Position numbers and translations under genes: made by a program. From positions 2,403,501-2,467,500 of the forward strand of contig CM062196.1 in the NCBI GenBank assembly GCA_031216445.1: a stretch of DNA of 64,000 nt. The letters are read 5' to 3'. The notes beneath the pieces were generated by a model. That model did no database searches. It was given only the letters and a program-made list of their open reading frames with translations, and was not told where the DNA came from. Below are positions 32,112 through 45,850 of the stretch, in pieces (within the stretch, counting starts at the first letter, position 1; each line of letters begins with the position of its first letter). This DNA comes from Lateolabrax maculatus (lineage: Eukaryota; Chordata; Actinopteri; Acropomatiformes; Lateolabracidae).

Positions 32112-33882
32112 ACAACAGGAAAATAACAAAACAAGACACAACATGAATGGGGAGTCTGCAGCTTTGCCAAGGCCACCATAATGGCTGCTGATGGTCTTCC
32201 ATAGAAAAGCTTTCATGGTGAGTGCTCAAGCACAAACTGCCATTAATTCATTTCTGAGGGGGAAAAAACAAAACACTCACATGTTACAAACCACCAAAAC
32301 ACTGATGGTATCTCACAGTGGGAGTCGGCTCAGTGTGTCTGTGTTCAGAAAAAAAGAGATGGAGAAGGCAAGCAAAGAGAAAGCTAAACCATAAGTGAAG
32401 CACTTCCCGTGAAATTGGAAGTTCCTTGGCGAGAGTGTGTCTCCGTTGGTAACCTCATGCTGCAGTAGTAGGTGAAACCAAAATGTACAAACAATAAAAT
32501 CAATCATTTTTAAACAGTCCCAATGAATTCAAATGTCCTTTATCTCCAGAACAAGCTTATGATTGAACCTTTAATGAACAGTCACATTGACCTCCAGCTT
32601 CCACATTCTGCCCCAGACTAGGATGTGATGGTAGTGTCCGATGTCAAATTTACAGATTTTCTTTCTTTCAATAAAAGAAGAAAAATTATCTGATCAATAT
32701 ATATAATATAAGTAAACAACATCCCAAATTGGACCAGACCCTGCAACTTCCCTTTAAAGAACTTGAAGGTTTCGGGGGCTGACGACCGCTTGTCAGTGAC
32801 GCCGGCTCCGATCTAAGTGACTGGGAGATGGAGCGTATATTTGCAGAGATCGGTGACTATACTCCAACAAGGCAGGCTGCACCCACCGACACCTCCCACA
32901 CAGCACCTGTGGGCGAATCTATCAAATGAAATTTACTGCTGCTTCCACTGTCGATGCTTTATATGGCTCACAATGGTAGAATTAAAGCAGGAGGTGCATC
33001 TGATTGGAGTGTTATTTAAGGAATGAGCTAAAAATGCAAAGTACAGTATTTATCACAAATACAGTGTATGATGGATGTTGATTGGATTACCAACCAGGCC
33101 TTGGGCCAAAGACCCCCAAGGGCCCAAAAGTCACTGCATATCAATTTGTGTTGGTAATTTAATCAAAAGTAATGAGCACAACTTAAGTACAATATCAACA
33201 AAGCTGCTTTATTAGCTAACATTGTGTCCCGACCTCTTAGAGGAGCCAAAGAGTGTCCAAATCTATTCAGCAAATAATGAATATTAAAGCTGTGTTTAAT
33301 CATTTAAAGTAAGTCAGGCACTATTTGGGCAAGCAGAGCAAATCTTCTGGTAACATAAAGTTTAAAGCACAATTATGACAAAAATGGTTATTTTTCATAT
33401 CCAACTTCTGCAAAAACACATTTCTGCAGAAGTTTTGTAAATATTCAAATGTCAAATATTCAATTAATGCCAATAAATTCCTGAATATTTTGTTTGATTT
33501 TTTAAAATAACCACCATGAAAAAAGTGTATGTGTAAGTGTATGTTGTCCAGGTCCTGTAAAAATGTGTAACTCTGAAAACACAACACAACACTGTGATCT
33601 GCTCAGTTTAAAATGTTTCTTTCTGCATTAAGAAAAGTGCAACATTTGAGCAAAAATATTTGTTTTCATCGGGTACAAAGGGAATCAGACACAACTTGGG
33701 TGTGTGTCACTGAGGAAACAGATGTAGTCGAACCCACAGATGTGGTTACAACCAACTGGACGAGGTCATACCTCCAGGACGATATCAACAGTACAGCTTT
33801 TCAGCCCACACTAACAATACACACAAGGTTATACATGGATATACATACAGAGTTTATGATTATCCACAAATTAAAAAAACTT

Positions 33883-33885
<3 letters not shown>

Positions 33886-33918
<33 letters not shown>
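33886..33918. repeat. (GT)n microsatellite
   Basis: Uninterrupted GT dinucleotides. Confidence 0.96.
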
Positions 33919-33919
<1 letters not shown>

Positions 33920-34062
33920 ACAGCAGCTGCTCAGGACTCTCCTCCCCGAGCTGTAATCAGTGGCTTAATGAGTCTCAGCGGCTTTCATGTTCAACACTGT
34001 CAGCCTGAGTGTGTGTAATGTTTGATGCTCCATCTGAAGAGCACACACATAATTAAAGAAAC

Positions 34063-34093
34063 ACACACGCACACACACACACACACACACACA
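34063..34093. repeat. (CA)n microsatellite
   Basis: CA tract with one GC interruption. Confidence 0.94.
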
Positions 34094-36980
34094 AGCACGT
34101 TCACTCTCCAAACTAAACATTTAGACCTTGTCTTTACTTTAGCTTTACGATGGCGCTGACAAATACTTGGTCCTCCAGTGGTGGGGGAGAACCGACGGAG
34201 GAAGAATCAGTGGCCTCGGTAAGAATGTGAGTGGGTTGTTTGTGTGAAGAGAATCGATTCCTCTCGGGAGAAAAGGAATTACGTCTTTCAAGAATAAGCA
34301 GCGGAGCGAAGCTTTCTTAATGATCGCTCACCTATAACGCTGCCGCTCTGGAGAGGGAAAAACTCCACAATGAGGCGCATTATTAGAGAGAGAAAGGAAA
34401 GATGGAGGGAGAACGCAGAGAAAGAGGGAGGAAAGAAGAAAAGAGCGAGCCACCTTGCTGTGTGTCTTCATGTTTGCTTTTGGTGGGACCCTGGGAGCAG
34501 TTTCCTCCCTCAGGGTCTGTTCTAGTCAAGCTTTGACAGCTGTTGTGGCCTGCAGAGTAAAGGCATGCACCGGCTTATCCCTCTCCACTCTCTGACAGAC
34601 CCTTAACCCCAAATTCTTCTTCTCTTTCTTCATCCCATCTAGTGAACACCGACTGCGTCTGCTTCCTTATTCGGAAAAACAGAGATAACAAAAGAAATTC
34701 TTCTCCGCGCTGCTTCAAGATTCATCATCTAATGTTTTAATCTAGCACTGGACTGTCTAATTTCCAGTGAATATCACAGTAAGTCACTCAAGTCTCGGGC
34801 TCTATATTTAGCCCAAGGAATTATGGGAGGAATTAATATACACAGACATGACTTAGTCTTCATTATTTTGGGGAGGTTGAGGGAGGTGCACTTATTACAC
34901 AGAGAGAGAGTGGGAGGAAGAGAGGAAACTGTCCTGGTTTCTCGCTCCCATTATGTCCCGTTTTTTCCCACAATTCACCGGAGAGCTGCATAGTCACAAG
35001 ACTGAGGCAAAGACACTTTGGAGCAAAAATTAAAGAGTAGTTCAAATAACATCACCACGCCTCAACCTCGAGAGACACCCATACTGCACCAGGAGCAGCT
35101 AAACAGCCTCCACAACAAACCAGGAATTAAGTAACCAAGTACATTTACTCAAGTAAATAAACCTTTAAATAAACCTTGATTCAATGTTTCCTGACCTTGC
35201 GAGTATGTTGGTTTAAGTCACAAAAAGTTCACATGTGAGCAATCTTCTCCAGAATCGTGGACTCCACATTTAATTTCATGGAACAAGCCCACTTGAGTAT
35301 CTCCATTTTGGGAGGCTTTCTGCTTTTGCTCTGTTGACAGGGGTGCATATAACTAAAGGTAAGACACTCCATGGGATGAGCGGGACACATATCGATTTGG
35401 AGTTGTTACTAAAGTCAAGTTCCAGGGCTAGAAGAGGCTTACTGCTGCCTCGTTAAACCGGCAGCGAGGCTCTTGAACCCAGTCTCGAGTCTACCTCAGA
35501 CTTTATGTCTGTATTACCACCAGATGCACCTAAAAACTGCAGCACATGCACTCGGTTAGTCGCCCCCAGCTGGTTATCGCCAGTCAAATGGTCAATGTTT
35601 GACTGCATATGTAGAATATAAAAAACACGTCTGATACCTTGGCCATAGGGCGTCAGTCTCTAGGTAGAGGATCTACGAGAGAGGAAATCTTCTTTTTTCT
35701 CTTCTCTTTCCTCTCGTCCTTTCTTTTCCTTTTGATTGTGTCCTTCCTACCTTCCTTCCTGCTAGCATTGCTTCCTTCTGTCCTTCCTTTCCTTCCTCAA
35801 CTGATCGGAAATCCCCACAACTGGAGACAGAACGTTTTTACACTTTAACTTTGAGTACATTTCACTGCTAGTAGTTTAATTTTACCTGCATGAATTAATA
35901 GTTCTGATATTATTTGTTCAGCGTAAAACAAGTTGTTCTTATTGACAAAATCAAAGAGAAGTATATTAAGTATGTGGTGGCTGCGTTTGTTCCAGCTTTT
36001 TATGTGTTTTTGTCACATATTTCTTCTCATAGTGTCCAAATATTGATTAATGCTTTTACAATGTGGTATTTGTGCTTTTAAAAGTATTTCTTCCATCGCT
36101 GCAGAAAACCACCACATGGTGACAAAAACAAGTGCAAGCAGAGACTAGAGGACTTGTATATGCAGAGCAGGTATGACACAGAAAAGGGAGCAGAAGCAGG
36201 GCATTGTGACAGAGCTGTGCAGCTGAAGATGCCTCAGTCTCGGTCGTGTGACTGCTCCGCTTCCCAACATGACCCAGTGAGCAGCGAGACAGCGTCGTCT
36301 CCTGCATGGTCGCACCATGATGCCGAACACCAGCACCAACTGACCGAATGATCTCTTTAGAGCTGGCATGGCTTCTGAGGATCCAGACTGCCGTGCAAGT
36401 CAAATATCAAGCCTAGAAGGGTTTACATTTCATGACTCGCTGCAGGAAACTGGAATGCGATGCAATAATCAGGAATGTAAAAATACACAGAAAAGTGTCA
36501 TTCTGTTAGATTTTAGGCCAGTTCAAACACCCAGCCAGAGATGAAATGTATGCCCTTTTTCCTCTGGCTCGGTGCGCCATGACCCTGTCCATTTCCTCTC
36601 TGCAACCACGCTGACCAGCAAAATTGTTGTTCTGAATGGGGGCGAAACTGTGATATCCCATCCACATGTCTGGTCGAGCAGGAGAGAAAACCCTGTTTTT
36701 AAAAGGTTAGCTCTGTCTTCAGTGATAACTGGAGCTGCGGTTACAGACAGCAGTCATAGGGAACTAATTTTCTACAAACTGGGGAATACTGAATCTGGCA
36801 GCTTTAAAAATGGATTAGACCCTTTTTCATTGCATACATTTGACTTATAACAGCAGGTATGAACATTGGGGATGGCTCTGTTCCATTTAAGTGGCCCAGT
36901 AAGCCATGCCAAGACACACAATACCAGTGTCCCGGAAATGGCAAAGCTAAATGGAATCCGGCCAAATTAATGTAAAATTA

Positions 36981-37690
36981 CTAGGGGTGACTTCGAATAG
37001 TCGACTATTTGCCGATTCGATCTAAGGAGCCTGATTAGACGGCCAATCTCACAGTTGAATCGTTGCGGTGGTGTGAAAAAAAAGGATCATTCCATTCAAG
37101 CTATACGGGGGTGTTGAATGTCTGATTTTAAATCATAATATAGAGCCTATTTTGGTATAAATATCAGCCTAAATCTTTTTAATCCTTAAATCTTTTTAGC
37201 TGCCTAATAGCTCACAGTTTCTGAGGAAAAAAACTTCCAATAGCAGCCGTGGCAACGAACGAGCAACCGCTATTATAGTTCAAAACGAGAGGGAGCGAGG
37301 GAGGGATAACAGAAAACCTGAATGTATTTTCCTAACTTTCTTGGGAAGGAGGATGGATTATATATGTCACGGCCAGGAGGGGAGAAGGCTTCTAACGTTA
37401 CATTAGGTAAATCCAAACTTTTGTTTTGACAACTTGTAAATTAACGTTAACTTGTTAGTAGCAATCCGACATTTCTCAGCTCTGCGTGGATCCAGATCCC
37501 AGCTTTCAAATAATATACAGGTCTGGTTCCCGGTAGTAGCCTACATTTCCAGGTCTTTCTGGGCTTGGCCACTAATTTTTTAACCCGTGAAGCCCTGCTC
37601 CAGATGCACTTGCAGTATCAGATTGACGACAGCTTTGCGATTCGACGATCAGTCGATGATAGGCAAGACTTGACCAATCAGATTCAGGTA
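36981..37690. mobile_element. hAT-like non-autonomous DNA element (tentative)
   Basis: The left side reads ctaggggtgacttcgaatag and contains the perfect 14-bp palindrome aatagtcgactatt (36996-37009) plus gattcgatctaaggagcctg. The right side carries cgattcgacgatcagtcgat near 37640-37660. These TCGA-rich motifs resemble the ends of a fish hAT-type element as I remember it. No transposase frame is seen. The boundaries are approximate. Confidence 0.4.
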
Positions 37691-37699
37691 TGTAAATTC

Positions 37700-39960
37700 T
37701 TAATCGGGGACACCCTTAAAAGTTACACTTGTGTTTTTCATGCTATGACAGAAATGAGCACAGAGATTAAATGGACCGGAGGAGACAAGCTGCTGACACT
37801 TAGATGGAAACAAAATTCACCTCCATCACAATTATACTCCAAGTATGCTGTCAGTGGCAGAGGATACCCTTTTGTAACCTCAATTTACGTTTCAGGACAT
37901 TTCCATTTTTGTTAAATGAGACAATAACTATAGTTGTTGTTTACTTAAGCAATAAAGGAGGGTGTTCTCAGTATATTAATATGTTTCCAGGCACACAATG
38001 ATGCCACTAGTGCAGAAAAAAAGGACTTTAATTATCAAAAGAAGATAGTTTGGACCAGATTCAGATTTATGTCTCTCACCATGCCGGACCTGATGTCAGT
38101 AATTAACTTGGTGATTCAATGATATAATTACTTTAAGGGTTTTTTCATTGGCCAAGAAAAAAATATGAAATGTGTATAAAATGATGCACAAGACAACTTG
38201 AATATTTCCATTTGACTGAACGGTTCAGTCAATAAACTGCAGGTACAGAACATGCAGCCAGTGAAATGTTTCATTTCCAGTTAATAAATAAGACATTTAA
38301 AGACCCGTGAAGGAAGCATAAGGGTTTCCAACATTACTCCTTATACTCCGCAGCCTTTTGCATCAGCATCCATAACTGGATCTCCTTGAAGTGACTAAAT
38401 GACACTCGGCTCATGCGTGATACTGGGTGTGTTACAAGGCTGCCGTGCTGAGACTGGGCCCGACGCCTAATGTCCTCTCCTCCCTCGCTTTCTCTCTCCT
38501 CTGCTGCTCAGGCCAGCCAACACAACAAGGCTAATTGGGCCATTTAAATGTCAGCATCACAGAGAACTGAGAAGCTCTTCCCTGATACTTGTGCCCTTAT
38601 GCTGCGAACGTTTAGTCCAGTGTTTCAGCCACAATATCTCGATGATGTATTGTGTATGTGTTTGTCTCCCATCCGTCAAGCAAATCTAAACAGGATTCTG
38701 CGGTTTGCTAAGCCAGATGTGAACTGTGAGTTCAAACAAAAACGGTTCAATTTGCAAACACACTGTTGTCTTTTTGGATAAACAAAGCTCAGACATTCAA
38801 ACAGATGTCACAAATGTTCAGCAGGGGGGTTGATTTAAGAACACCTCCCAGAGAGAGTCAATGCAAGCATCTCATCGCTGATTTTTTTGTTGGTGTGCAA
38901 AACCGTACAGCACCTGTTTGGCCTCGAATCAGGATTCAGGGCGGATATGCCGCTCATTCATCACTCTTTATGAATGAAGCTGCAGCCGGGCATTCAGAAA
39001 TGTAAACAAATAGCTCAACATGAGCTTTGTTTTTATCAATCAATCTGCAGCAATCAAACCAGAGACACACAGGAATAGACAGACACACACAACTTCACAC
39101 CTTTTTTTGTGGGGGTGAGAGGTGCTAACAGAAAGCCACAGAGCAGATGACTGAATACAGACAGCTTATTTTTACTGCTGTTTTAACCCTCTTAAACTCC
39201 AGCCACAGGCAGCAGAGAAGAAGAAGCAGCAGTTGTGATTCAGTGACAGCAGGATTCATTACAAGGTCACTCACAGCTTTAACCCAAAGGCCTGGATTTC
39301 ACATCTTCAGCAGCAATAGCCAATATACTACATCCTTACAGATGTGAAACAAAGGGTAATATCACAGTTATTGTTGGGCAATTGAATTCCTGCAAGAGCC
39401 AATATCCGGATGTGGATCCAGTGATATTACAATGCAGACATAGATGACATATAGACATGGAAGGAAACTGCTATCTCCATCAAGAGCATCATTTAAAGCA
39501 TCAGATATGTCCTGTTTCACACACATTTGTATTATTCAGTAACCGCCTAAACAGACTTAGAGAAGGTTGAGCCTCCTCATGCATATGGACAAATATACAT
39601 GCTACCTATTAGTCGATATGTTGGAGAGCATGTAGTGGGTGTCTGTGGGCTTTTTTCCTCTATTACACCCATGCATTTTATTTCTCATCTCATATTCGAT
39701 GCTTAACGTCCCTTTGCAGTATTTGTGCAGACTGCGCGCTGTGAGGAGCCGCTGAAGGGAAGGAACCTCCTCACTGAGCCCAGCCGACACATGCCGCAAC
39801 ATCCCGGCACTCTTATGTCCAGTCTCTCCTCCCAGACATCCCTCAACACGTCAAGGTTTTTTGCAAAAAAAATACAACAAAAGGAAAGAAAATAAAAAAA
39901 CGTGATGTTTAATTTGAGATATACAATTGTAGTTCATCCATTTATGCCAAATCTTACCAT
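37700..39960. other. Non-coding stretch
   Basis: Only short unsupported open frames occur. I see no splice-bounded exon and no recognised repeat. Confidence 0.45.
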
Positions 39961-39969
39961 TGTATCGAT

Positions 39970-40310
39970 TATTCTTGAAATGCCCCTGCGCTGTGGATGC
40001 TCCGGGCTGGTGGAGCTGCGCTCTGCGCGGGGGGCAGATCAGCCCTCACCGGGCTGCGGAGGTACAAGACTCCCCGGCGGCTCCAGGCAACTCTACTCCC
40101 AGCCGAAATGCAGTTCGGACGAAAGGTTGCAGACTCCCCCCGGCGACAAAAAATGCGACAAGCTTTTTTTTTTTTCGCAGGAAAATCGAGAAACTAACTA
40201 ATCTCCCCGCGCGATAAGACTGGAATTATCACCGGAGATATTTCGAGCAATTCCGCTGCCCTGAGGACGGCTGCTCGCTTCACCCTCCACGGAAGAATGC
40301 ACCGCGCATT
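39970..40310. promoter_or_regulatory. CpG-rich block, candidate promoter of an unseen gene
   Basis: More than twenty CpG dinucleotides fall in about 340 bp (for example cgctctgcgcgggg, ccccgcgcgataag) against a CpG-poor, AT-rich background. Three + strand frames stay open for 66-99 codons but none looks like a known protein. It is followed directly by a 519-bp CT tract. It may mark a transcription start whose exons lie outside the window or in parts I cannot recognise. Confidence 0.4.
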
Positions 40311-40320
40311 TCAACTAACC

Positions 40321-40839
<519 letters not shown>

Positions 40840-40960
40840 ACACACAAACACTCACACACATGCGCGTGAGGAAGCACAAATCCAATTGTGCATGATAGAT
40901 GTGAGAAATGAACAGGTTATGTTGAACAAATAATCCAGCCACACCAGATTCAACATGCAG

Positions 40961-40963
<3 letters not shown>

Positions 40964-41016
<53 letters not shown>

Positions 41017-41070
41017 GGTGGGTGTATGTGTGTAGGTGTGAGTGTGTGTGTGTGTGCGTGTGTGTGTGTG
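40964..41070. repeat. (GT)n microsatellite, compound
   Basis: About 25 perfect GT units, then an interrupted GT-rich tail. The sequence type can form Z-DNA. Confidence 0.95.
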
Positions 41071-41799
41071 GTCCTGAGGTCACTGTAACGGGTCACCAGA
41101 TCCAAACAAAGATCAGGACCGCGGACAGCGACCATCATCTTCAACAGACAACTTAAAGGGAAAAAGCCTGATGGAAGCGGTCTCTTCCAGAATAAAAATG
41201 CCTCCATCATCGAAGCAGGACGGTTAGAGTGATATGAATCATATGCTGCCACCTATATGAGATTTTTAACTGTAGTGTTACAGGCTTCAGTATGCTTCAG
41301 ACGGGGTGGTAAATCTGCTGTTTGAGGATCAAACTCTTCATTTGAAGCACACTGACGCACTGAGACCCCTTCACACTGGTCAGTTCAAAACGGTGCTGCT
41401 GGAAGTTGAGACATTTACACCAACTGCAAGTTTAGAGTCCTGTGGCAAAATGATGACGTCGGAGAGTAAAGGACCTAATTATCACCATAGAAATCGACTA
41501 ACACGTGCCCGCGAAGTCTTCAGGCCTTCAACGCCTCAGGTGCTTGTTGAATCGTCTGACACGCCCACTCAAAGCAGTGATTGGCCAGGTATGCAGAGGC
41601 GGATCAGTGAGACACTGGGATGCAGGCAGGATGATGTTATGATTTTCAGCCCAGGTATAAACAATTTTGCTTTAAAACGTGGTTGTAAGACCTAATTCAT
41701 TTAAAGCTTACTGCACCCTTCATACAGCAGCATCAGAACACCAAATGAGGGAATATTGGATTGGATTTAATTCGTCCCACATTTGTACATCACAATCGA

Positions 41800-42173
41800 C
41801 TTCAGACCTAGCCTGGCATCGCCAGACTAATTTGCGAATGCGTATTAATAATTTTTTCCGATTTCCAAGGGGCGTTATCAACAGGCGGAGACAACCAGAA
41901 AATTTACCGTCCAGTCCGTTAAATACTGCCGCTGTAGCCGTGCGGGAAGCGTTCTGCAGGAGCGGCAGTCATCTTGCTTATGATGCCTGAACGGCGCTCC
42001 CCTCTGTCAGTCATCGTATTGAACCCGCCTCATATTAGATAAACAGTTGTGATTGGTTCACCTGGTACCAGTACCAAGGAAATCAGTCTGATGGGAGAGG
42101 GGCCAGACGTATCTGCCAGAGCAAATAAAACATGAGTTGCAGATTCGTCTGGTTCCCAGGATACTTCAGACCT
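41800..42173. mobile_element. Non-autonomous DNA element with 10-bp target duplication
   Basis: The element body is 41810-42163 (354 bp). Its left end agcctggcatcgccagacta and right end gtctggttcccaggata are imperfect inverted repeats. It is flanked by a perfect direct repeat cttcagacct at 41800-41809 and 42164-42173. There is no transposase frame. Target duplications of 9-10 bp occur in MULE-type elements and 8 bp in hAT, so I leave the superfamily open. Confidence 0.65.
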
Positions 42174-42179
42174 CAAAAG

Positions 42180-42918
42180 GAGGAGAAATAAGAGGACTTT
42201 AGAAGAGTGACTCTAAAATATATTCTCTTTATCTGACCCTCTTGCTCTCTGTGATGGATGCAGAACTCTGATTATGAAAAACAAGCAGAAATTTAAATTC
42301 TTTGGGATGAGAGCCATTCCCAAGTTCCCACCAGACATACAAAAATACAATTATAAACAAGTCAAAGCAGGGAGTGGTCAGCAAAGGTTACAGATTAGTT
42401 ACTTCTCTATGGCTGTTTTTCATAAACCTGCATATGGTCAGTGCTCTGTGTTCCTCTGCTAGAAGATGGAAGGAAAGAGGTGACAGAGTTGCAGCAGGGT
42501 TATAGAAGTAGGAGGTGTGTTATTATTTCCATTTGCGCTGTCAGAGAAATGAGGTCTGTGTTTGATGTGCGGCACATTTTTCCTGCTACTTTGCCTCTTG
42601 GAGAAATGTCACAAAGTGCACCGCATTTAGCTTGTTTAGTCCACTTCCAATTTTCTTACAAAGTTTCTCTGCAGCCGTGAAAAAATCTAAGATGCGTCTG
42701 ATTTCTCTTTTTTCGTGCAGTCCTCATGCTGAAAGTCAGAGTATTTCATTCCACTTGTATTCCCCATCCTGCTATCATGCATCCCTCCCACACACTGTGT
42801 AGTGGTGACTCAGGCACCTCAAGTCTGCCTTCATCTTCCACCCCGAGCTGCAGAGAGGAGAACCAATCCTCGCTTTTTTACTTTCCGTCACTCTCAGATC
42901 ACTTTATGTCTCATAAAT

Positions 42919-42974
<56 letters not shown>

Positions 42975-44300
42975 CATGTACTGACACACGCACACACAGG
43001 CCCCGGCTGGCCGCTCTGAAGGAATCGTGATCAGGATTTGAGTGGTTCGCTTGACGCAGTGACATCATCACTAATTGATCCTCTTTTGAATTCTGACAGG
43101 GGAATAATACGCTGCTGTATGGGGTTGCCATAGCAACTGGCCCATTTCAATGCAAGGCGATGTGAAGTGCGGCTGGAAGCTGGGGGGTAATTGGGGATGT
43201 TGGGGTGGTGATGGGGGGTTGGTGGGTTGAGGATGTGTGTGAAGGGGCGTGGAGGGGTGGGGGGTGTTGAGAGCTGCCTGAAAGGAAAGAAAGAGTTAAG
43301 AGAAAGAAAATGGCCTCAATGCATTCAGAGCATTCGGACGAAAACACCTGTCAAGCACATAGAACTGACAATGGAAAATAAAAACCTCACACACAATCCA
43401 TCAAAACATAAAGAGCAGAGAGGCAGCGCTCTGATTTCCAGAAGAAAACCAATCTATTTACAATTTATAATCACGCTGGGGATGGAATTAAATACACTGA
43501 GCTATTGAGATTTGAATCAATTGCAAGTCTCGCCTCAACTGCAAGCTATTGACTTGGTACCTCTGAACAGATCCATAGGTCACAGATATTCCAACTGCAG
43601 AGCCGAAAGGAGAAAAAACACCATGCGTCCCTAATTGATTGATGTTCAGGGCTTGTGAGCTGCAGACAGAACCCTCTAAATCAACAGAGCCACTGTAATA
43701 TTAACAGAGAAACTTAAATCAACACCGTCTCTGTGTCTTGAAGCCCCGCCATAAGACACACTGGCAGATTTACACACTATGCATCATTAGGGAGGTATTT
43801 AGTAGCTTATCATATTATAACACGGCTACCCAAAGGCTAAAAAATGCAAAATCATTCAATTTCCTGCAGCAGAAGTGCATACAAGTGCTATTCATAGAAC
43901 TCCGCTTCCACTCTTTGTCTTCAGCTCAGTTATTCTCAGCTCAGTTTCCTTTATTTGCTGTATGTTTTTATTAATCTTGTATGTTGTGTTACTCACACAT
44001 TTCAATCGCCCTTTCTACACGACCAAACGTATGACCTGCATGCTCACAAAGGTTGAACCGGTCGTGATACGGACACTCCCACCGATTGTAAACACAGAAC
44101 CCCCGATCGGTTGTGTGTATCGACAGCTCCAATAAACATTCTTTCAAACGAGATGGCCACGTCTACAGAAACGTTGAGAAAACAAAAGAGAAACGCAGCG
44201 TTACTTTCTGAAATTAAATTTTCAATGGAAAACAAAGAGAAAAAAACCTCATAAACAAATAACTACAACTACAATAATATATGAACAAGACTAAGCAAAT
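42180..44300. other. Non-coding stretch
   Basis: It contains the CA tract at 42921 and a G-rich segment (ggggtgttg, gggtggtgatgg) at 43180-43270. No gene can be supported. Confidence 0.45.
42921..42972. repeat. (CA)n microsatellite
   Basis: About 26 uninterrupted CA units. Confidence 0.97.
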
Positions 44301-44309
44301 TAAAGAAAT

Positions 44310-44870
44310 CACCAAGATCCCATTTCTAGGTGTTTCCTGTCTGAATGATCTGAATTCACGCTTTTGTTTCATCCAGACTTAATTATTGTAATGTTTTGTT
44401 GTCTGCTTACATTAAAAGTCTTCAAATGGTTCAGAAAGCTGCAGCTGGAATCTGAACGAAAACCAGAAAATTTAATCATATTACACCAATTTTAGCTTCA
44501 CTTCACTGGCTCCTTATTCACGCTTCTGATGATTTACCAAATTGTAAACAGGCTCACTGCTTCACACCTGTCTGATCCTATTGTACCTTAGACCTCATCT
44601 CGGGCGCAGCGCTCTCAGATTACAGGGCTCCTGTCTGTCCGCAGGGTTAAACAGAAGTCAGGGCCGTTTCCTGTCGCCCCCCTTCACACTGGAATAACCT
44701 CCCTGCTGACATCAGGCTCTGTTGTGGCCTTTTAATCAAAACCTAAAACTAATTTCTTTGCCTTAACTTTCAATTAGTGCTCATTCTTCAATCAGCTCAG
44801 GTCTTGCACCTGCTACCATTTCCCCTCTGGTGGGTCTTTCTCAGTATCAATGAATCTCTTAATTGAGCAT
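44310..44870 (+). mobile_element. Degenerate 3' fragment of an L2-like LINE
   Basis: Translated pieces match the C-terminal part of fish L2/Rex-type reverse transcriptases as I know them: a D/N-Y-C-N-V-L-L-S motif (tattgtaatgttttgttgtc), then QMVQKAAAGI, HITPILASLHWL, a block like the P-x-R-x-L-R-S region (cagcgctctcagatta), and an SLLTSG end. Stops and frame changes break it. It is a dead 5'-truncated copy. Confidence 0.6.
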
Positions 44871-45371
44871 TTATAGGCCATGTTTATCCTCCTGACGAGA
44901 CTAATCTGTGAACCTTTTAATAACCGCTGCATTTCTCTAACCCTCTGTTCGTCTTTCTGTTCTTTCTTTGTGTCCTTTTCCTGGTCTCCATGGTGGAGAC
45001 GAGGTCCTTTGGCTCAGTGCAGTGCTTTATTGGCATAAACGGGGATTACAAAAATGTATCTAAACATTAAAATAACACTAAAATGAGGAGTAGTAACAAG
45101 TGGCTTATCAATAAACATATATATTCATATGTGACCTGTAAATGTTGTACATGACAGTGGCTCGACAGACGGCCACTGTGATTGGAGGCTGTGCTGTTGG
45201 GAACATGAACGCTGGCAGAGACGGCCACTGTGATTGTTTGGGAATGCAAATACGACGCATCTCCCTCCCTCTCCGCCGGCAGGTCCTCCTCATCATGCTG
45301 TAGCTATAACAGCGGTTGAAATCACCATGGCAACAGAATTTCTACCTGAAAGCAAAGGCTGCGGAGAAGCT

Positions 45372-45396
45372 GGAGGAGGAGGAGGAGGAGGAGGAG
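45372..45396. repeat. (GGA)n microsatellite
   Basis: About eight GGA units. Confidence 0.85.
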
Positions 45397-45775
45397 GGGT
45401 GAAGGGAGAATGAGAAAAGAGGGCTGGGGCCTCTCATAACACGGCATGATTTATGAAGGTCTGGGAAGGCACATTTACAACACGTCCACTTCACACACTG
45501 AAAGAAAAGGATCTGAGGCATTAAAGGCCAGGCAGACATTCAGCGAGTGGATTCATTCGCTCTCTTCGCCCTTTCTCTCTGTCTCTGTCCTCCTCTCTTT
45601 CACCCACTTTCTCTTTATTCCCTCATCCAAAATGTTTCTTCTTCTCGGTTGCCCTGCCGTTGATGTCAGTCTTACATGTGCTGCACACGAACTGGTCCCA
45701 TTGGTTTTATTCAATCTGGATTGAATGCTTTCGTAATTTAGTCATTTCAATGATAATGTGAATAAATTACCAGAG

Positions 45776-45850
45776 CAGTGGTTCCCAAACTTTTCTCTGT
45801 CATGCCCCCCCCCCCCCCCCCCCCCCTTTGGAAACCACCCAAAAATAACA
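45776..45850. mobile_element. End of a hAT-like element plus 22-C homopolymer
   Basis: cagtggttcccaaactttt is a familiar hAT-type terminal sequence. It is followed by a run of 22 C at 45805-45826. No partner inverted end was found nearby, so this is a fragment. Confidence 0.45.

Larger units (their letters stand above)
32112..36980. other. Non-coding stretch upstream of adcyap1r1
   Basis: No exon can be supported. It contains GT and CA microsatellites at 33886-33918 and 34063-34093, a TTCC-rich stretch at 35700-35790 and otherwise unique-looking AT-rich sequence. Confidence 0.5.
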
